From Bradyrhizobium diazoefficiens (lineage in GTDB: Bacteria; Pseudomonadota; Alphaproteobacteria; Rhizobiales; Xanthobacteraceae), in assembly GCF_016616885.1 (NCBI RefSeq), contig NZ_CP067102.1:2260501-2324500 (forward strand): 64,000 nucleotides of DNA. Reading direction: 5' to 3'. The notes below the pieces were generated by a model. That model was not told where the DNA came from. It was given only the letters and a program-made list of their open reading frames with translations, and searched no databases. The translations under genes and the position numbers were made by a program. Of this stretch, positions 56,018 through 64,000 are shown piece after piece; position 1 is the first letter of the stretch; every line of letters starts with the position of its first letter.

Positions 56018-57217
56018 CTATTGCTTGTGCCGGCTCAAGAGCTCGAAGGCGTCGCGATATTCGGCGATGACGTCGGTGAATGTCCGATGGTCGTTCTTCT
56101 CGGCGAGCCTGTCGACCATCGCCGCCAGCTCCTCCTGATTCGACATGATGCGCATGATGCTGTCCGCGAGCGACTTCGGATCGGGCGCGGTCAACCAGCC
56201 GACGGCACCGCGCTGGACGGCCTCGGGAATCCCGCCGAATTGCGTCCCGAGGAAAGGCTTTCGCGCCGCCTGGGCGTCAGCGACGACGAGCGGACCCGGC
56301 TCCTCCCAGATCGGCGGAATCACAACGACGTCGATCTGACGGTAGAATGTCTCGGGCTCGACGAAGCCGAGAAATTCGATGCTCGCTTTCGGCGCCATGG
56401 CCCTGAGCTCGAGCTGGATCTCCGCCTCTGCGACGCCTGCGATGACAAGGCGCACCCGATCATGGGGAAGGTAGGCGAGCGCCTTGACGAGATTGTAGAT
56501 GCCTTTTTCTTCGGTCAGACGGCCGATGAATCCGAGGGTCAGGACCGGAGTTGCGGAATATTTCGAAGGCGGGGAGACCGGCGTCGTCGATGCGTGGGGA
56601 ATGACCTTGCGCAGCTGCGTGTCGGCGAACAGATCCGTCTCCAGATGGATGTCGAGGATGCGCTGGCTCACGCCGACGACGCCGCGCAGATATCTGGTTG
56701 CGTTTCGGCGGTTGACGGTCAGCAGCCTGCAGCTCATGCAGGTATGCTCGCAGGCCTTCCCCTTCGAGAAGCGCGAGCACCGCGGGCAGGTCAGGTAGTA
56801 ATCGTGCAACGTGTGGAGCACCGGCACATTGAGCTCGGCCGCCGTCTTCCACACCGCCGTGGTGAGGCCCGAGAGGTTGTTCGAGTGCAGTACGTCAGGC
56901 TTGAATGCCTTAATTCTGCTGGCGACGAGTTCGGCGCTTCCGCGCCAGTCCTCCATCGCATGCCACAATCCTCTCGCCGGCGCGCTTCGCTGTCCGGTGA
57001 AGGGCCGGTAGATGTTCTGGACCGGCGCCGAGTGCACGTCGATGCCGTTGCTCGTCTCCATCGCCTGTTCGGGCACCGAGGCGGCGCGAACGACTTCGAC
57101 GGCATCGCCACTCTTCAAAAGGCCTTCGGCAATGCGACGCACGAATATCTCGGCCCCGCCGACCACCTTCGGTGCGCCCGGTGTCGGGTACAGTGACGAT
57201 GTGATCAATATTCTCAT
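56018..57217 (-). CDS. Glycosyltransferase family 4 (first of a tandem pair)
   Basis: The ~399-residue GT-B enzyme starts MRILITSSLYPTPGAPK with VGGAEIFVRRIAEGL. The donor-binding half has LTLGFIGRLTEEKGIYNLVKA and IPPIWEEPGPLVVADAQAA. An internal cysteine cluster, CPRCSRFSKGKACEHTCMSC (residues ~160-180), is shared with the next GT4. The ATG at 57217 is chosen over 57235. It probably adds a repeat-unit sugar. Confidence 0.9.
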   Translation of the reverse strand: MRILITSSLYPTPGAPKVVGGAEIFVRRIAEGLLKSGDAVEVVRAASVPEQAMETSNGIDVHSAPVQNIYRPFTGQRSAPARGLWHAMEDWRGSAELVASRIKAFKPDVLHSNNLSGLTTAVWKTAAELNVPVLHTLHDYYLTCPRCSRFSKGKACEHTCMSCRLLTVNRRNATRYLRGVVGVSQRILDIHLETDLFADTQLRKVIPHASTTPVSPPSKYSATPVLTLGFIGRLTEEKGIYNLVKALAYLPHDRVRLVIAGVAEAEIQLELRAMAPKASIEFLGFVEPETFYRQIDVVVIPPIWEEPGPLVVADAQAARKPFLGTQFGGIPEAVQRGAVGWLTAPDPKSLADSIMRIMSNQEELAAMVDRLAEKNDHRTFTDVIAEYRDAFELLSRHKQ

Positions 57218-57268
57218 GGGAAGGATCTCATCCAATATGCGTCTGTGAACGAACCCCGAGAGCCCCTC

Positions 57269-58483
57269 TCATCTTTCTCCATCGGTGTTCGAGGTGCCTT
57301 CTAAATAGACGTCGATATATTGTCCGGTGACAGCTTCCGGTGTGAAGCTGGCTGCAAAGTCAGGCCGAGGCGGAAAAGTCTGCTTCCATTTTGGTGCTTC
57401 ACTGATGGCCTGCTTCATCAGTTCAGCCAGTTTGTGGTGGTCACTTGGCTCGTACGAGCCGAGTGTCGTCGAGAAATGAGAGATTTCTGGTATTCCGCCG
57501 GCGGTAGAGCAAATGGTCGCGCGTCCGGCATTGATGCTTTCTATCAGTGTCCGCGGCAATGGCTCAGGCCAAACCGAGCTAATGAGGCAAACATCCACGG
57601 CGGGGTAAAATTCCGCGGACTTGACGAAGCCAAGCCATTTGATCCTCGGATTACCATACCGTCCCTTCAGCTCTCTCACGTAAGCTTCAAGGCCCTTTCC
57701 GGCTATTTTGAGTTGCCAGCCCGAATCGGGAAGCAGAGAGACCGCTTTAAGGACGACTTCGATGCCCTTTTCGGGTTCGATCCGGCCGATAAAGCCGAAA
57801 GTCAGGTCGGCGTCCGGAGACGGCGGGGCAAGTCCCGCGCTGGCGTCCGCGATGTTGTAGACCACCTTGTGGGGTGCGCCCGGGAAGAAGCCGACTTTCA
57901 GGTGCCGGTCCAGTACGTACTGGCTGTTGGAGACCACCGCATCAACCATGCGCGAGGCGTAGAGATATGGCATGGTCATCGTCTTGCATGCCAGGCAGCG
58001 CTCTTTGCACGTGTCGCCGTTGCTGAAGAGCGTGGACCGTTTGCAGATGAGCGAGTAGTCGCGCAGCGTATGGACGACGCGGATGCTGCGGCGCTTGGCC
58101 TCCGCCCACAGCGACACGGAGAATCCGGTCAGATTGTTGGTGTGAACGACGTCCGGCTTCTCGGTGTCGAGAATCGCGCCAAAGCGTTTGGCTGCACGCC
58201 TATTCCAGGTATCCCGCAGGTGCCATCGCAGTCGCTCGAGCCTCGGCGGCTTCCGCGTCTGCCCAAACGGCCAGTACGTATTATCGATCTGCACCCGGTA
58301 GGTGCGGATGCCGTTGCGATCCCCGACCGAGACATCGCCCGCTTGCTGCAGGCAGACGACGGCGACCTGGTGGCCATTGCGCATGAAGGCTTCTGCGAGC
58401 AGTGATACGGAGACCTCGGCTCCGCCCATGATGTCGGGAGGATAGAGGGTGTTCACGATAAGTATCTTCAACGATCGCCTCAT
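57269..58483 (-). CDS. Glycosyltransferase family 4 (second of a tandem pair)
   Basis: The ~404-residue enzyme starts LKILIVNTLYPPDIMGGAEV; the longer frame from 58573 would add 30 residues without family character. The C-terminal half has LTFGFIGRIEPEKGIEVVLKA and SSVWPEPLPRTLIESINA. It carries the same type of cysteine cluster (CKRSTLFSNGDTCKERCLAC). It is the upstream neighbour and likely paralogue of the GT4 at 56018-57217. Confidence 0.9.
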   Translation of the reverse strand: MRRSLKILIVNTLYPPDIMGGAEVSVSLLAEAFMRNGHQVAVVCLQQAGDVSVGDRNGIRTYRVQIDNTYWPFGQTRKPPRLERLRWHLRDTWNRRAAKRFGAILDTEKPDVVHTNNLTGFSVSLWAEAKRRSIRVVHTLRDYSLICKRSTLFSNGDTCKERCLACKTMTMPYLYASRMVDAVVSNSQYVLDRHLKVGFFPGAPHKVVYNIADASAGLAPPSPDADLTFGFIGRIEPEKGIEVVLKAVSLLPDSGWQLKIAGKGLEAYVRELKGRYGNPRIKWLGFVKSAEFYPAVDVCLISSVWPEPLPRTLIESINAGRATICSTAGGIPEISHFSTTLGSYEPSDHHKLAELMKQAISEAPKWKQTFPPRPDFAASFTPEAVTGQYIDVYLEGTSNTDGER

Positions 58484-58685
58484 GCGTTGATCGTAGACGG
58501 GGGCGCACCTCGCTTGCCACGCAATAGCTGGATCTGCAATCGCATTCGAGCCCACAACGGCGTGAATGATCATGCCGGAACGGAGCCGAAATAGTCACAC
58601 AATATTCAAGAAGCGGGCCATGACGTCCTGTCCGGACCTTCGCGAGCAGCGAGATTCGGGCAGGCGAGCGTATCGAGTGTGGCCA

Positions 58686-59915
58686 TTACTTGGAGTTGAC
58701 CACGACGCTGGAGATGTTCGACGCGTTCGTTGAAGCTGCGTCCAGCGGGGCCATGAGCTTGATGAACTCGGTGGATGGCGATTCAGCGACCGAGATCACG
58801 TCGTGGTCGCGCATCCTGAACGTGTCAGCCTGGAACCAGCCGTCCGGCTTGCTCATGTCAAACTTGTAGACGGCCGGAATGGTCTTGGTCGGGAACTGCG
58901 ACACGTCGACACCGATCTGCTCGAGCAGCGGCTTCGGCTCGAAACGATAGACATAGATCGACTTGGAATCGGCCCGGGACCCGTCGAGACCGCCGGCTTT
59001 CGCGAGCGCTTCGGCCAGCGACATGTTGTCGTTCTCGAAGGTGAAGCGGCGGTTGTTGGTGCCGCCGATCGAACCCGGCGACGGCGTCGATCCGAATGCC
59101 ATGTACACCCTGGGAATGCGGGTGAGGAAGACAACGTCGCCCGGAGCCAGCAGCACGTCCTCGCTGGGGTGATGCACGACCGACGACATCGACTCGTTGT
59201 AGGTGCGTCCTTCGCGCTTGATCGTGATCGTGCTCTCGTAGGACGGATATTTTGGGCCACCGGCGCGCGCGATCGCGCCCATCAGCCGGATGCCGCCCGG
59301 GTCGACCGGGAAGCGCTGCGGCGAATTGACTTCGCCGAGCACGCTGATCTGGTTGCCGCGCTGTTCTGCGACGCTCACGACCGCCTGCGGATCGATGGCG
59401 CGATCCTTGAGACGCTCGCGGATAATGTTCGAGACGGCGCGCGGCGTCAGCCCGGAGACCTTGATCGATCCGGCGTAGGGGATGTTGATGTTGCCGGACT
59501 GGTCGACCTGCTGGCGCGGGATATCGACGAAGTTGCCTGGCCTCACGCCGGCTTCGCGCGGAATGAACAGGCCGCCGGCCTGGGCTTCGTAAACGGTCAC
59601 GGTGACGATGTCGCCGACGCCGATCGTGACGTCGCGGTAGTTGCCGCCGGGGAGACGCGAGAACAGCAGTCCAGCGCTGTCCGTAAATCCATTGGTCGCC
59701 TGCAGCACGGCCGGATTGACCGGCATCAACGCATAGGCAAGCGGCGCGGTCGGCTCGGTGACCAGCGCGGCATGTGTTTGCGTGGAAGCGGCATCGGGAG
59801 CGTCTAACGGAATGAAGCCCCCGCAGCCCGTCAGGGAGAAGCTGATCGCAGCAACGGCCAGAATCCGGCTAATCCCGAAATCCGAATGAGCTTGTTCGGT
59901 CGTCGCCAATGTCAT
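58686..59915 (-). CDS. Polysaccharide export lipoprotein (Wza/OMA family)
   Basis: The ~409-residue outer-membrane protein has a signal sequence with a lipobox (FSLTGC, lipidated Cys31) and a polysaccharide biosynthesis/export domain (~90-190; YRDVTIGVGDIVTVTVYEA, SGNINIPYAGSIKVSGLTPR). Two SLBB-type domains follow (QISVLGEVNSPQRFPVDPG, APGDVVFLTRIPRVYMAFG). It forms the exit channel and works with the Wzc-type kinase encoded at 30851-33112. Starts at 59915 (ATG) and 59927 (GTG) are both possible. It heads the minus-strand group of GT4, flippase and unknown genes. Confidence 0.93.
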   Translation of the reverse strand: MTLATTEQAHSDFGISRILAVAAISFSLTGCGGFIPLDAPDAASTQTHAALVTEPTAPLAYALMPVNPAVLQATNGFTDSAGLLFSRLPGGNYRDVTIGVGDIVTVTVYEAQAGGLFIPREAGVRPGNFVDIPRQQVDQSGNINIPYAGSIKVSGLTPRAVSNIIRERLKDRAIDPQAVVSVAEQRGNQISVLGEVNSPQRFPVDPGGIRLMGAIARAGGPKYPSYESTITIKREGRTYNESMSSVVHHPSEDVLLAPGDVVFLTRIPRVYMAFGSTPSPGSIGGTNNRRFTFENDNMSLAEALAKAGGLDGSRADSKSIYVYRFEPKPLLEQIGVDVSQFPTKTIPAVYKFDMSKPDGWFQADTFRMRDHDVISVAESPSTEFIKLMAPLDAASTNASNISSVVVNSK

Positions 59916-59927
59916 TTCCTCGCACAC

Positions 59928-60444
59928 ACCTAAAATCTGAATTACCGTAGCAACTGTCCAGCTACTGAGTCACTGCTGCGTCTTCGTGATTATGGTAAAG
60001 CACTTATGGCTGTGACCTTATTGCCACTTGTGAACCAGCGTGCACGTGCAATCAACTGGTCAAATCTTATGCGAGGCCTGCTCTTTTCTAAGCAATCCGC
60101 AAATTAGACATACCAGTGTCAGATCGACGTCACGATTGAGGCCTCGGTTCATCCAGTGAGCAGCGCGCGAATTCGACCGGCGCATTCGACGGCATCTCCG
60201 CAACGTGGTGTCGCCGTAGACTCCAGGCGTCGCATTCCAATCAGAGCGTACCCTGCGTTGTATTTCCGCGGGCCTTGCGGTGGGCTTGGCAGTGGCACGT
60301 CAGGATCTGCATCGATATTTCCGTGACGGGATTCCGCCTCCGTTAACGCTTAGATTTGGAAGCTGGCGTCACGCTGGCGTCCGTAAGGTCTTCCTAATCC
60401 CGATCCGGCTAGGTGTCGGGCAAACAAAAGGGAAGACGAAGACA
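59928..60444. other. About 515-base intergenic region upstream of the Wza gene
   Basis: No convincing gene was found. The part next to the export gene (59930-60110) is AT-richer and should contain its promoter. A frame running through 60280-60582 has coding character only from the ATG at 60445. Confidence 0.4.
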
Positions 60445-60582
60445 ATGTTGCAAACCGGGCTGTTCGCGGCCGGCTTTCTCGTCTGTGCGATGGCCGTCAT
60501 GTTCGCGATCGCGTGGTCGTTCTCCGATCAACGTGTCATCGATGCTGATCTGGCGGAGGACGATGCCCACCGGATGGCCTGA
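60445..60582 (+). CDS. Very small membrane protein, unknown function
   Basis: The 45-residue product has one hydrophobic helix (LFAAGFLVCAMAVMFAIAWSF) and an acidic tail (DADLAEDDAH). The ATG follows GGGAAG at a suitable distance. Small single-helix proteins in polysaccharide loci can act as regulators, but nothing specific supports a role here. It converges on a GT4 gene, the stop codons being 12 bases apart. Confidence 0.5.
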   Translation: MLQTGLFAAGFLVCAMAVMFAIAWSFSDQRVIDADLAEDDAHRMA

Positions 60583-60593
60583 TCGACAGCTCT

Positions 60594-61751
60594 CTACGGT
60601 CGCAGATTGTTCGAGAAATCGGACTGCAGTTTGGCCTCGCCGGCCTCGCTTTCGCCCAATTGCAGCACGTCGGCATAGACCTGGCTCAGGTTGCGATGAG
60701 TCTGCTCGATGTCGTAGAGGCGGGTGAAACGCTTATATCCGGCCCGGCCGACCGCAGGCAGATCGAGCCTGGCTGCGCGCTTGAATCCTTCAGCCAGCTT
60801 TTCGGGTGAGACTTCGTCGCACAGCACACCGGTGGTGCCGTCTTCGACGATTTCCGGCAGAGCGCCGATGCGGAATGCGATGATCGGCTTGGCCGCCCGC
60901 ATCGCCTCGATGGCGACGAGGCCAAATGCCTCCCAGCGCGACGGAATCGCCACCATGTCTGCCTGATCCAGTTCGGCCTCGATCTGGTTGCGGTCCATCC
61001 AGCCCAGCAGTGAAACGTTGGCGGGCAGGTCGCTTCTCCGGAATTTGCTGACGACCGAGGCGCCGATGAGGCGCACATCCAGCTTGTCTCCGAGCGCGCG
61101 GGCCGCCTCGATCAGGAGATCATATCCCTTCTGACGGTCGAGGCGTCCGATGAACAGGACCTTGATCTTCTCCGACCGCCATGATGCTGCGCGCTTGTCG
61201 AGCGTGGGGCGCTGCCTGGAAATCCCGTTGTGCACGAGGACGAGGCGCTTCGCCGCAATTCCGACCCGTCTTGCATCGACCTGCTCGCTCTCGGAGATGC
61301 AGACGATGCGATGGGTCAGCTTGGACAGCAGAAGTTCGGTGAACTCAGTGACGGCGCGGCTGAGACGGCCCGTCTCGCGGCCGAAGGCCCATCCGTGCGG
61401 GCAATAGACGATGCGCGAGCGCCGGTAGGTCAGCCACAGCACCGGCCGCACCACGAGCCCCGCGAACGAGGAATGCAGGTGAATGATGTCCGGCCGCTGC
61501 CGCCGGACCGCGCGCATGGTCGCGGACAGCATGGCAAACAGGCCGACAGCGTTGCGGCCGTCGCGCGGGAAGGTGGTGACGGCCTCATCCTCGATGTTGA
61601 CCAGGTCGTCGCGATGGTCGGACGGAACGACATAGCTGACATTGCCGCGTCCGAAGCTCGCGCTCTGATGCGGATGAAGCTCGTTGAGGTAGGTTGCGAT
61701 GCCGCCTCTCACCGTTTCGGCGACATGCAGAATCTTCAGGCCGCTGGGCAA
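60594..61751 (-). CDS. Glycosyltransferase family 4 with TTG start
   Basis: The 385-residue enzyme begins LPSGLKILHVAETVRGGIAT, read from a TTG at 61751 preceded by an excellent ribosome-binding sequence (aaggaaggag) 6 bases upstream. No ATG or GTG lies at the start of the domain, and the longer open frame to 62321 runs antisense through the neighbouring gene. The GT-B donor half has KVLFIGRLDRQKGYDLLIEA and IPSRWEAFGLVAIEAMRA with the E-x7-E motif. It should add a repeat-unit sugar. Confidence 0.9.
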   Translation of the reverse strand: MPSGLKILHVAETVRGGIATYLNELHPHQSASFGRGNVSYVVPSDHRDDLVNIEDEAVTTFPRDGRNAVGLFAMLSATMRAVRRQRPDIIHLHSSFAGLVVRPVLWLTYRRSRIVYCPHGWAFGRETGRLSRAVTEFTELLLSKLTHRIVCISESEQVDARRVGIAAKRLVLVHNGISRQRPTLDKRAASWRSEKIKVLFIGRLDRQKGYDLLIEAARALGDKLDVRLIGASVVSKFRRSDLPANVSLLGWMDRNQIEAELDQADMVAIPSRWEAFGLVAIEAMRAAKPIIAFRIGALPEIVEDGTTGVLCDEVSPEKLAEGFKRAARLDLPAVGRAGYKRFTRLYDIEQTHRNLSQVYADVLQLGESEAGEAKLQSDFSNNLRP

Positions 61752-61818
61752 CGGTCGCTCCTTCCTTGTCTTGCACAGACCATGTGTAGCGTCTCCAAGC
61801 AGCAATATTTGGGCCGCG

Positions 61819-62934
61819 TCATCGCGCCGCTCCGCGGGATGCGGCCTGCGGAACCGATTTGGCGAGCACATCGAGCATGGCTGCGGCCGATTTGGTCCAA
61901 GAATATGTCGCGAGCCGCTCTCGCTGCTTCTCTTGTTCCGCCGGCGAAATCCTGCCGAGATCAATTCTTTCGTGCATCCGTGCCGACAGCTCGCTGGGGT
62001 TGAGCGGGTCGAAATAGACGGCGGCGTCAGCGCAGGTCTCGCGAACGGCTTCCGCGGAACTCGCAATGACGGGGCAGGCGAAGTACATCGCCTCCAGGGG
62101 TGGGATGCCGAAGCCCTCGTAGAGACTCGGGAACACGAAAGCTGCAGCCCTGGCGAAGAGTGCGGCGACTTGCTCGTCCTTGAGGCGGCCGGTGATGACG
62201 ATTCCGGCTTTTGATTCGGTCGCGCCGCCGCCAAAGACCTTGCTGTTGTCGCCTCCGACCACGACCAGCGGAAAATCCGTGCGGCCGAGCCGCTCGGCCG
62301 CGCGAACGGCGGTGTCGACATTCTTGTTCTTCGTCATCGAGCCGACAAAGAGGAAGAAGCGGTGGGGTTCGAGCCGCAGGGACTCGATGATCGAGAAATC
62401 GGGCTCGACCGACGCGAAGTGTTCTGCACTGTTTGGAACAATCGGGATCGATGTGGGATCCAGCGAAAGCGCGTCGGCAAGTTCGTTGCGTGAAAACGTG
62501 GAAACTGTTGCGATGGTTGCTGTGCGTGCCAGCAAATGGCCGAGCGATCGATGCAAGACGAGATATTGCCAGCTAAAGAAGTCCGGCCGTCTGAACACTT
62601 GCGCATCGTGAATCACGACGAGATGGTCGCGATGGAGCACCGGACCGGAATTGGCGAGGCTGACGAGCCGCGTGCCGGCGGCCGCGCGCGCCAGATCGAT
62701 CTGGTCCCACGCGTGCCCGCGCAAAGTTCCGACTTGCCTGACCTTGATGCGGCCAAGACCGGCGAGCGTCTGTGCATCTGGGGGCACCAGAATCTGCCAC
62801 TCCGCATCCAGGAGTTGCTGTGCCGCCTTGCCGCTCGTGAGCAGGCGGTCCATCGCTTTGACGATCTCGGCAGCATAGCGTTGCACGCCTGTCAGCGATT
62901 GTGTCAGGAACCTGCCGTTGATGGAGAGTTTCAA
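61819..62934 (-). CDS. Glycosyltransferase family 4/1, mannosyltransferase-like
   Basis: The 371-residue enzyme begins MKLSINGRFLTQSLTGVQRY, with NGRF and GVQRY typical of WbaZ/mannosyltransferase-like GT4 enzymes. The C-terminal half has FFLFVGSMTKNKNVDTAVRA and FPSLYEGFGIPPLEAMYF with the E-x7-E site. It lies 67 bases upstream of the TTG-start GT4. Sugar and acceptor are not known. Confidence 0.9.
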   Translation of the reverse strand: MKLSINGRFLTQSLTGVQRYAAEIVKAMDRLLTSGKAAQQLLDAEWQILVPPDAQTLAGLGRIKVRQVGTLRGHAWDQIDLARAAAGTRLVSLANSGPVLHRDHLVVIHDAQVFRRPDFFSWQYLVLHRSLGHLLARTATIATVSTFSRNELADALSLDPTSIPIVPNSAEHFASVEPDFSIIESLRLEPHRFFLFVGSMTKNKNVDTAVRAAERLGRTDFPLVVVGGDNSKVFGGGATESKAGIVITGRLKDEQVAALFARAAAFVFPSLYEGFGIPPLEAMYFACPVIASSAEAVRETCADAAVYFDPLNPSELSARMHERIDLGRISPAEQEKQRERLATYSWTKSAAAMLDVLAKSVPQAASRGAAR

Positions 62935-63210
62935 AGTCGATCTTTTTCTTTGCGCGTGTCTTGCGCGAACAATGCCTCAAGACTGGGCATCCGCGCGGAA
63001 TGTACGGTCGATATGATCTCTAGCACATGCAGCGCTAGCATCCGAGCATCGTCGCAGCCGGATAGCATGCGTGGATGCATGATGCCATCATGTTTCCTAC
63101 ACATTTCGATGCGCTTACATGGACGCGCCTAACTCGATGATGTCGTCATCGTCCAAACCTTGCCTCTCATGTCCTGGTCTGGCATTGCATTCGCGGAATG
63201 AACGAGCGAG
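62935..63210. promoter_or_regulatory. Divergent regulatory region with a 15-base palindrome
   Basis: The 276 bases separate the divergent GT4 and epimerase genes. A perfect palindrome CATGATGCCATCATG spans 63078-63092, and a second, partial inverted repeat CGATGA-N5-TCATCG lies at 63135-63151. These could be operator sites. No known consensus was matched. Confidence 0.45.
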
Positions 63211-64000
63211 ATGATAACTTTGCGACCAGTGATCTTGACCGGTGCTGCCGGCTTTATTGGAATGCATGTTTGTGAACGGCTGTTGGCGCGTGGCGAACAG
63301 GTCGTGGGTATCGATGCATTCACGCCGTATTACGATCCGGCGCTGAAGCGCGCGCGCCTTGAAAAGCTCAAGCAGCGTCCCGGCTTTAGCTTCCACGAGA
63401 TCGACCTTGCCGATTATGCCGCGGTGATCCGCGTATTCGATCAAGTCGCGCCCGATCGGGTTGTGCACCTTGCGGCGCAACCGGGCGTTCGTGCCTCGAT
63501 CGACGATCCCATCACCAGCATCCGTGCCAATTGTGACGGCTTTGTCACCGTGCTCGAGGCCGGCCGGCGCCATGGTCTGGCGCATCTCGTCTACGCCTCG
63601 TCGAGCTCGGTCTATGGCGCCAATCGCACGCTGCCGTATTCGACCGAGCAATCGGTGAACCATCCGGTCAGCCTTTATGCCGCGAGCAAGAAGGCCAACG
63701 AGCTGATGGCGCACACCTTTGCGCACGTTCACAAGCTACCGGTGACCGGTCTTCGCTTCTTCACCGTCTACGGTCCGTGGGGCCGGCCCGACATGGCCGC
63801 CTATCTGTTCACGCGCGCGATTTTTGCGAATCAGCCGATCAAGATTTTCAATAATGGCGACATGTGGCGCGACTTCACCTATGTCGACGACATCGTCGAA
63901 GGCGTGATCCGCACCCTCGATCGGCCAGCAGCTCCGAATCCCGCGTGGAATGCCGAGCAGCCGGAAAATTCGTCGAGCTATGCGCCGTATCGCGTCTACA
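63211..64000 (+). CDS. UDP-glucuronate 4-epimerase, N-terminal part (runs off the right edge)
   Basis: The 263 visible residues form an extended short-chain dehydrogenase: the NAD-binding VILTGAAGFIGMHVCERLL, then VVHLAAQPGVRASIDDP, YASSSSVYGAN, the catalytic YAASKKANELMAHTFAH and the family-specific LRFFTVYGPWGRPDMAAYLF. These last motifs are characteristic of UDP-glucuronate 4-epimerases (LpsL type), which make UDP-galacturonate. This suggests that the polymer or LPS contains galacturonic acid. The ATG at 63211 follows a purine-rich stretch. No stop codon occurs before the window ends. Confidence 0.92.
   Translation, partial: MITLRPVILTGAAGFIGMHVCERLLARGEQVVGIDAFTPYYDPALKRARLEKLKQRPGFSFHEIDLADYAAVIRVFDQVAPDRVVHLAAQPGVRASIDDPITSIRANCDGFVTVLEAGRRHGLAHLVYASSSSVYGANRTLPYSTEQSVNHPVSLYAASKKANELMAHTFAHVHKLPVTGLRFFTVYGPWGRPDMAAYLFTRAIFANQPIKIFNNGDMWRDFTYVDDIVEGVIRTLDRPAAPNPAWNAEQPENSSSYAPYRVY

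Noticed and set aside
54437..57196. A 919-residue plus-strand open frame
   Set aside because: It runs antisense through two flippase and glycosyltransferase genes with strong family motifs, and its translation is Arg/Asp/Gly-rich low complexity typical of GC-driven antisense frames.
61752..62321. N-terminal extension of the GT4 gene up to 62321
   Set aside because: The extension overlaps the neighbouring glycosyltransferase, has no family character, and a TTG start with an excellent ribosome-binding sequence lies at 61751.

Overview
The window looks like chromosomal DNA of a Bradyrhizobium-like alphaproteobacterium. This rests on high GC content, long GC-driven antisense reading frames, the gene families present (SPW-repeat protein, CHASE2 cyclase, GrlR-like protein, bacterial transglutaminase-like protease) and a large exopolysaccharide locus. 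No rRNA, tRNA, CRISPR array or insertion sequence was recognised. The assignment is from family content, not from a database comparison.

Region 1 (1-5.2 kb) holds the C-terminal end of a GlxA-type AraC regulator, an SPW-repeat membrane protein, a CHASE2 adenylate cyclase with an upstream FecR-like secreted protein, and an HD-GYP response regulator. The HD-GYP gene carries a 20-bp tandem duplication at its 3' end.

Region 2 (5.5-17.3 kb) is a compact chemosensory operon: STAS protein, CheY, CheA, CheW, MCP, CheW, MCP, CheR, CheB, and a soluble coiled-coil protein with two degenerate receptor-tip-like segments. A GrlR-like gene follows.

Region 3 (17.3-22.9 kb) is a loose zone of small or decaying genes. 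It contains a frameshifted CHRD gene, VanZ, a badly degraded CSS/EAL phosphodiesterase pseudogene, and several small secreted, membrane or DNA-binding proteins.

Region 4 (22.9-64 kb) is a surface-polysaccharide island. It starts with the dTDP-L-rhamnose genes as two divergent pairs (rfbA-rfbB and rfbC-rfbD), followed by a phosphatase, a small ExoX-like membrane protein and the initiating undecaprenyl-phosphate hexose-1-P transferase. Next come a BY-kinase/Wzz co-polymerase with unknown partners, a transglutaminase-like protease and an O-antigen ligase-type protein. Five acyltransferase-3 family genes surround a second polymerase-like protein. Then come a giant RTX-type secreted glycosidase with 161-residue YD-like repeats, a second glycosidase, a GT2 enzyme and an unknown possible transferase. 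The island ends with two Wzx-type flippases, four GT4 glycosyltransferases, a Wza export lipoprotein and the start of a UDP-glucuronate 4-epimerase that runs off the right edge.

The logic is that of a Wzx/Wzy pathway. Nucleotide sugars (dTDP-rhamnose, probably UDP-GalA) feed the initiating transferase and the GT2/GT4 enzymes. Acyltransferases decorate the repeat unit, flippases and polymerase/ligase proteins move and join it, Wzc and Wza control length and export it, and two glycosidases may trim it outside the cytoplasm.
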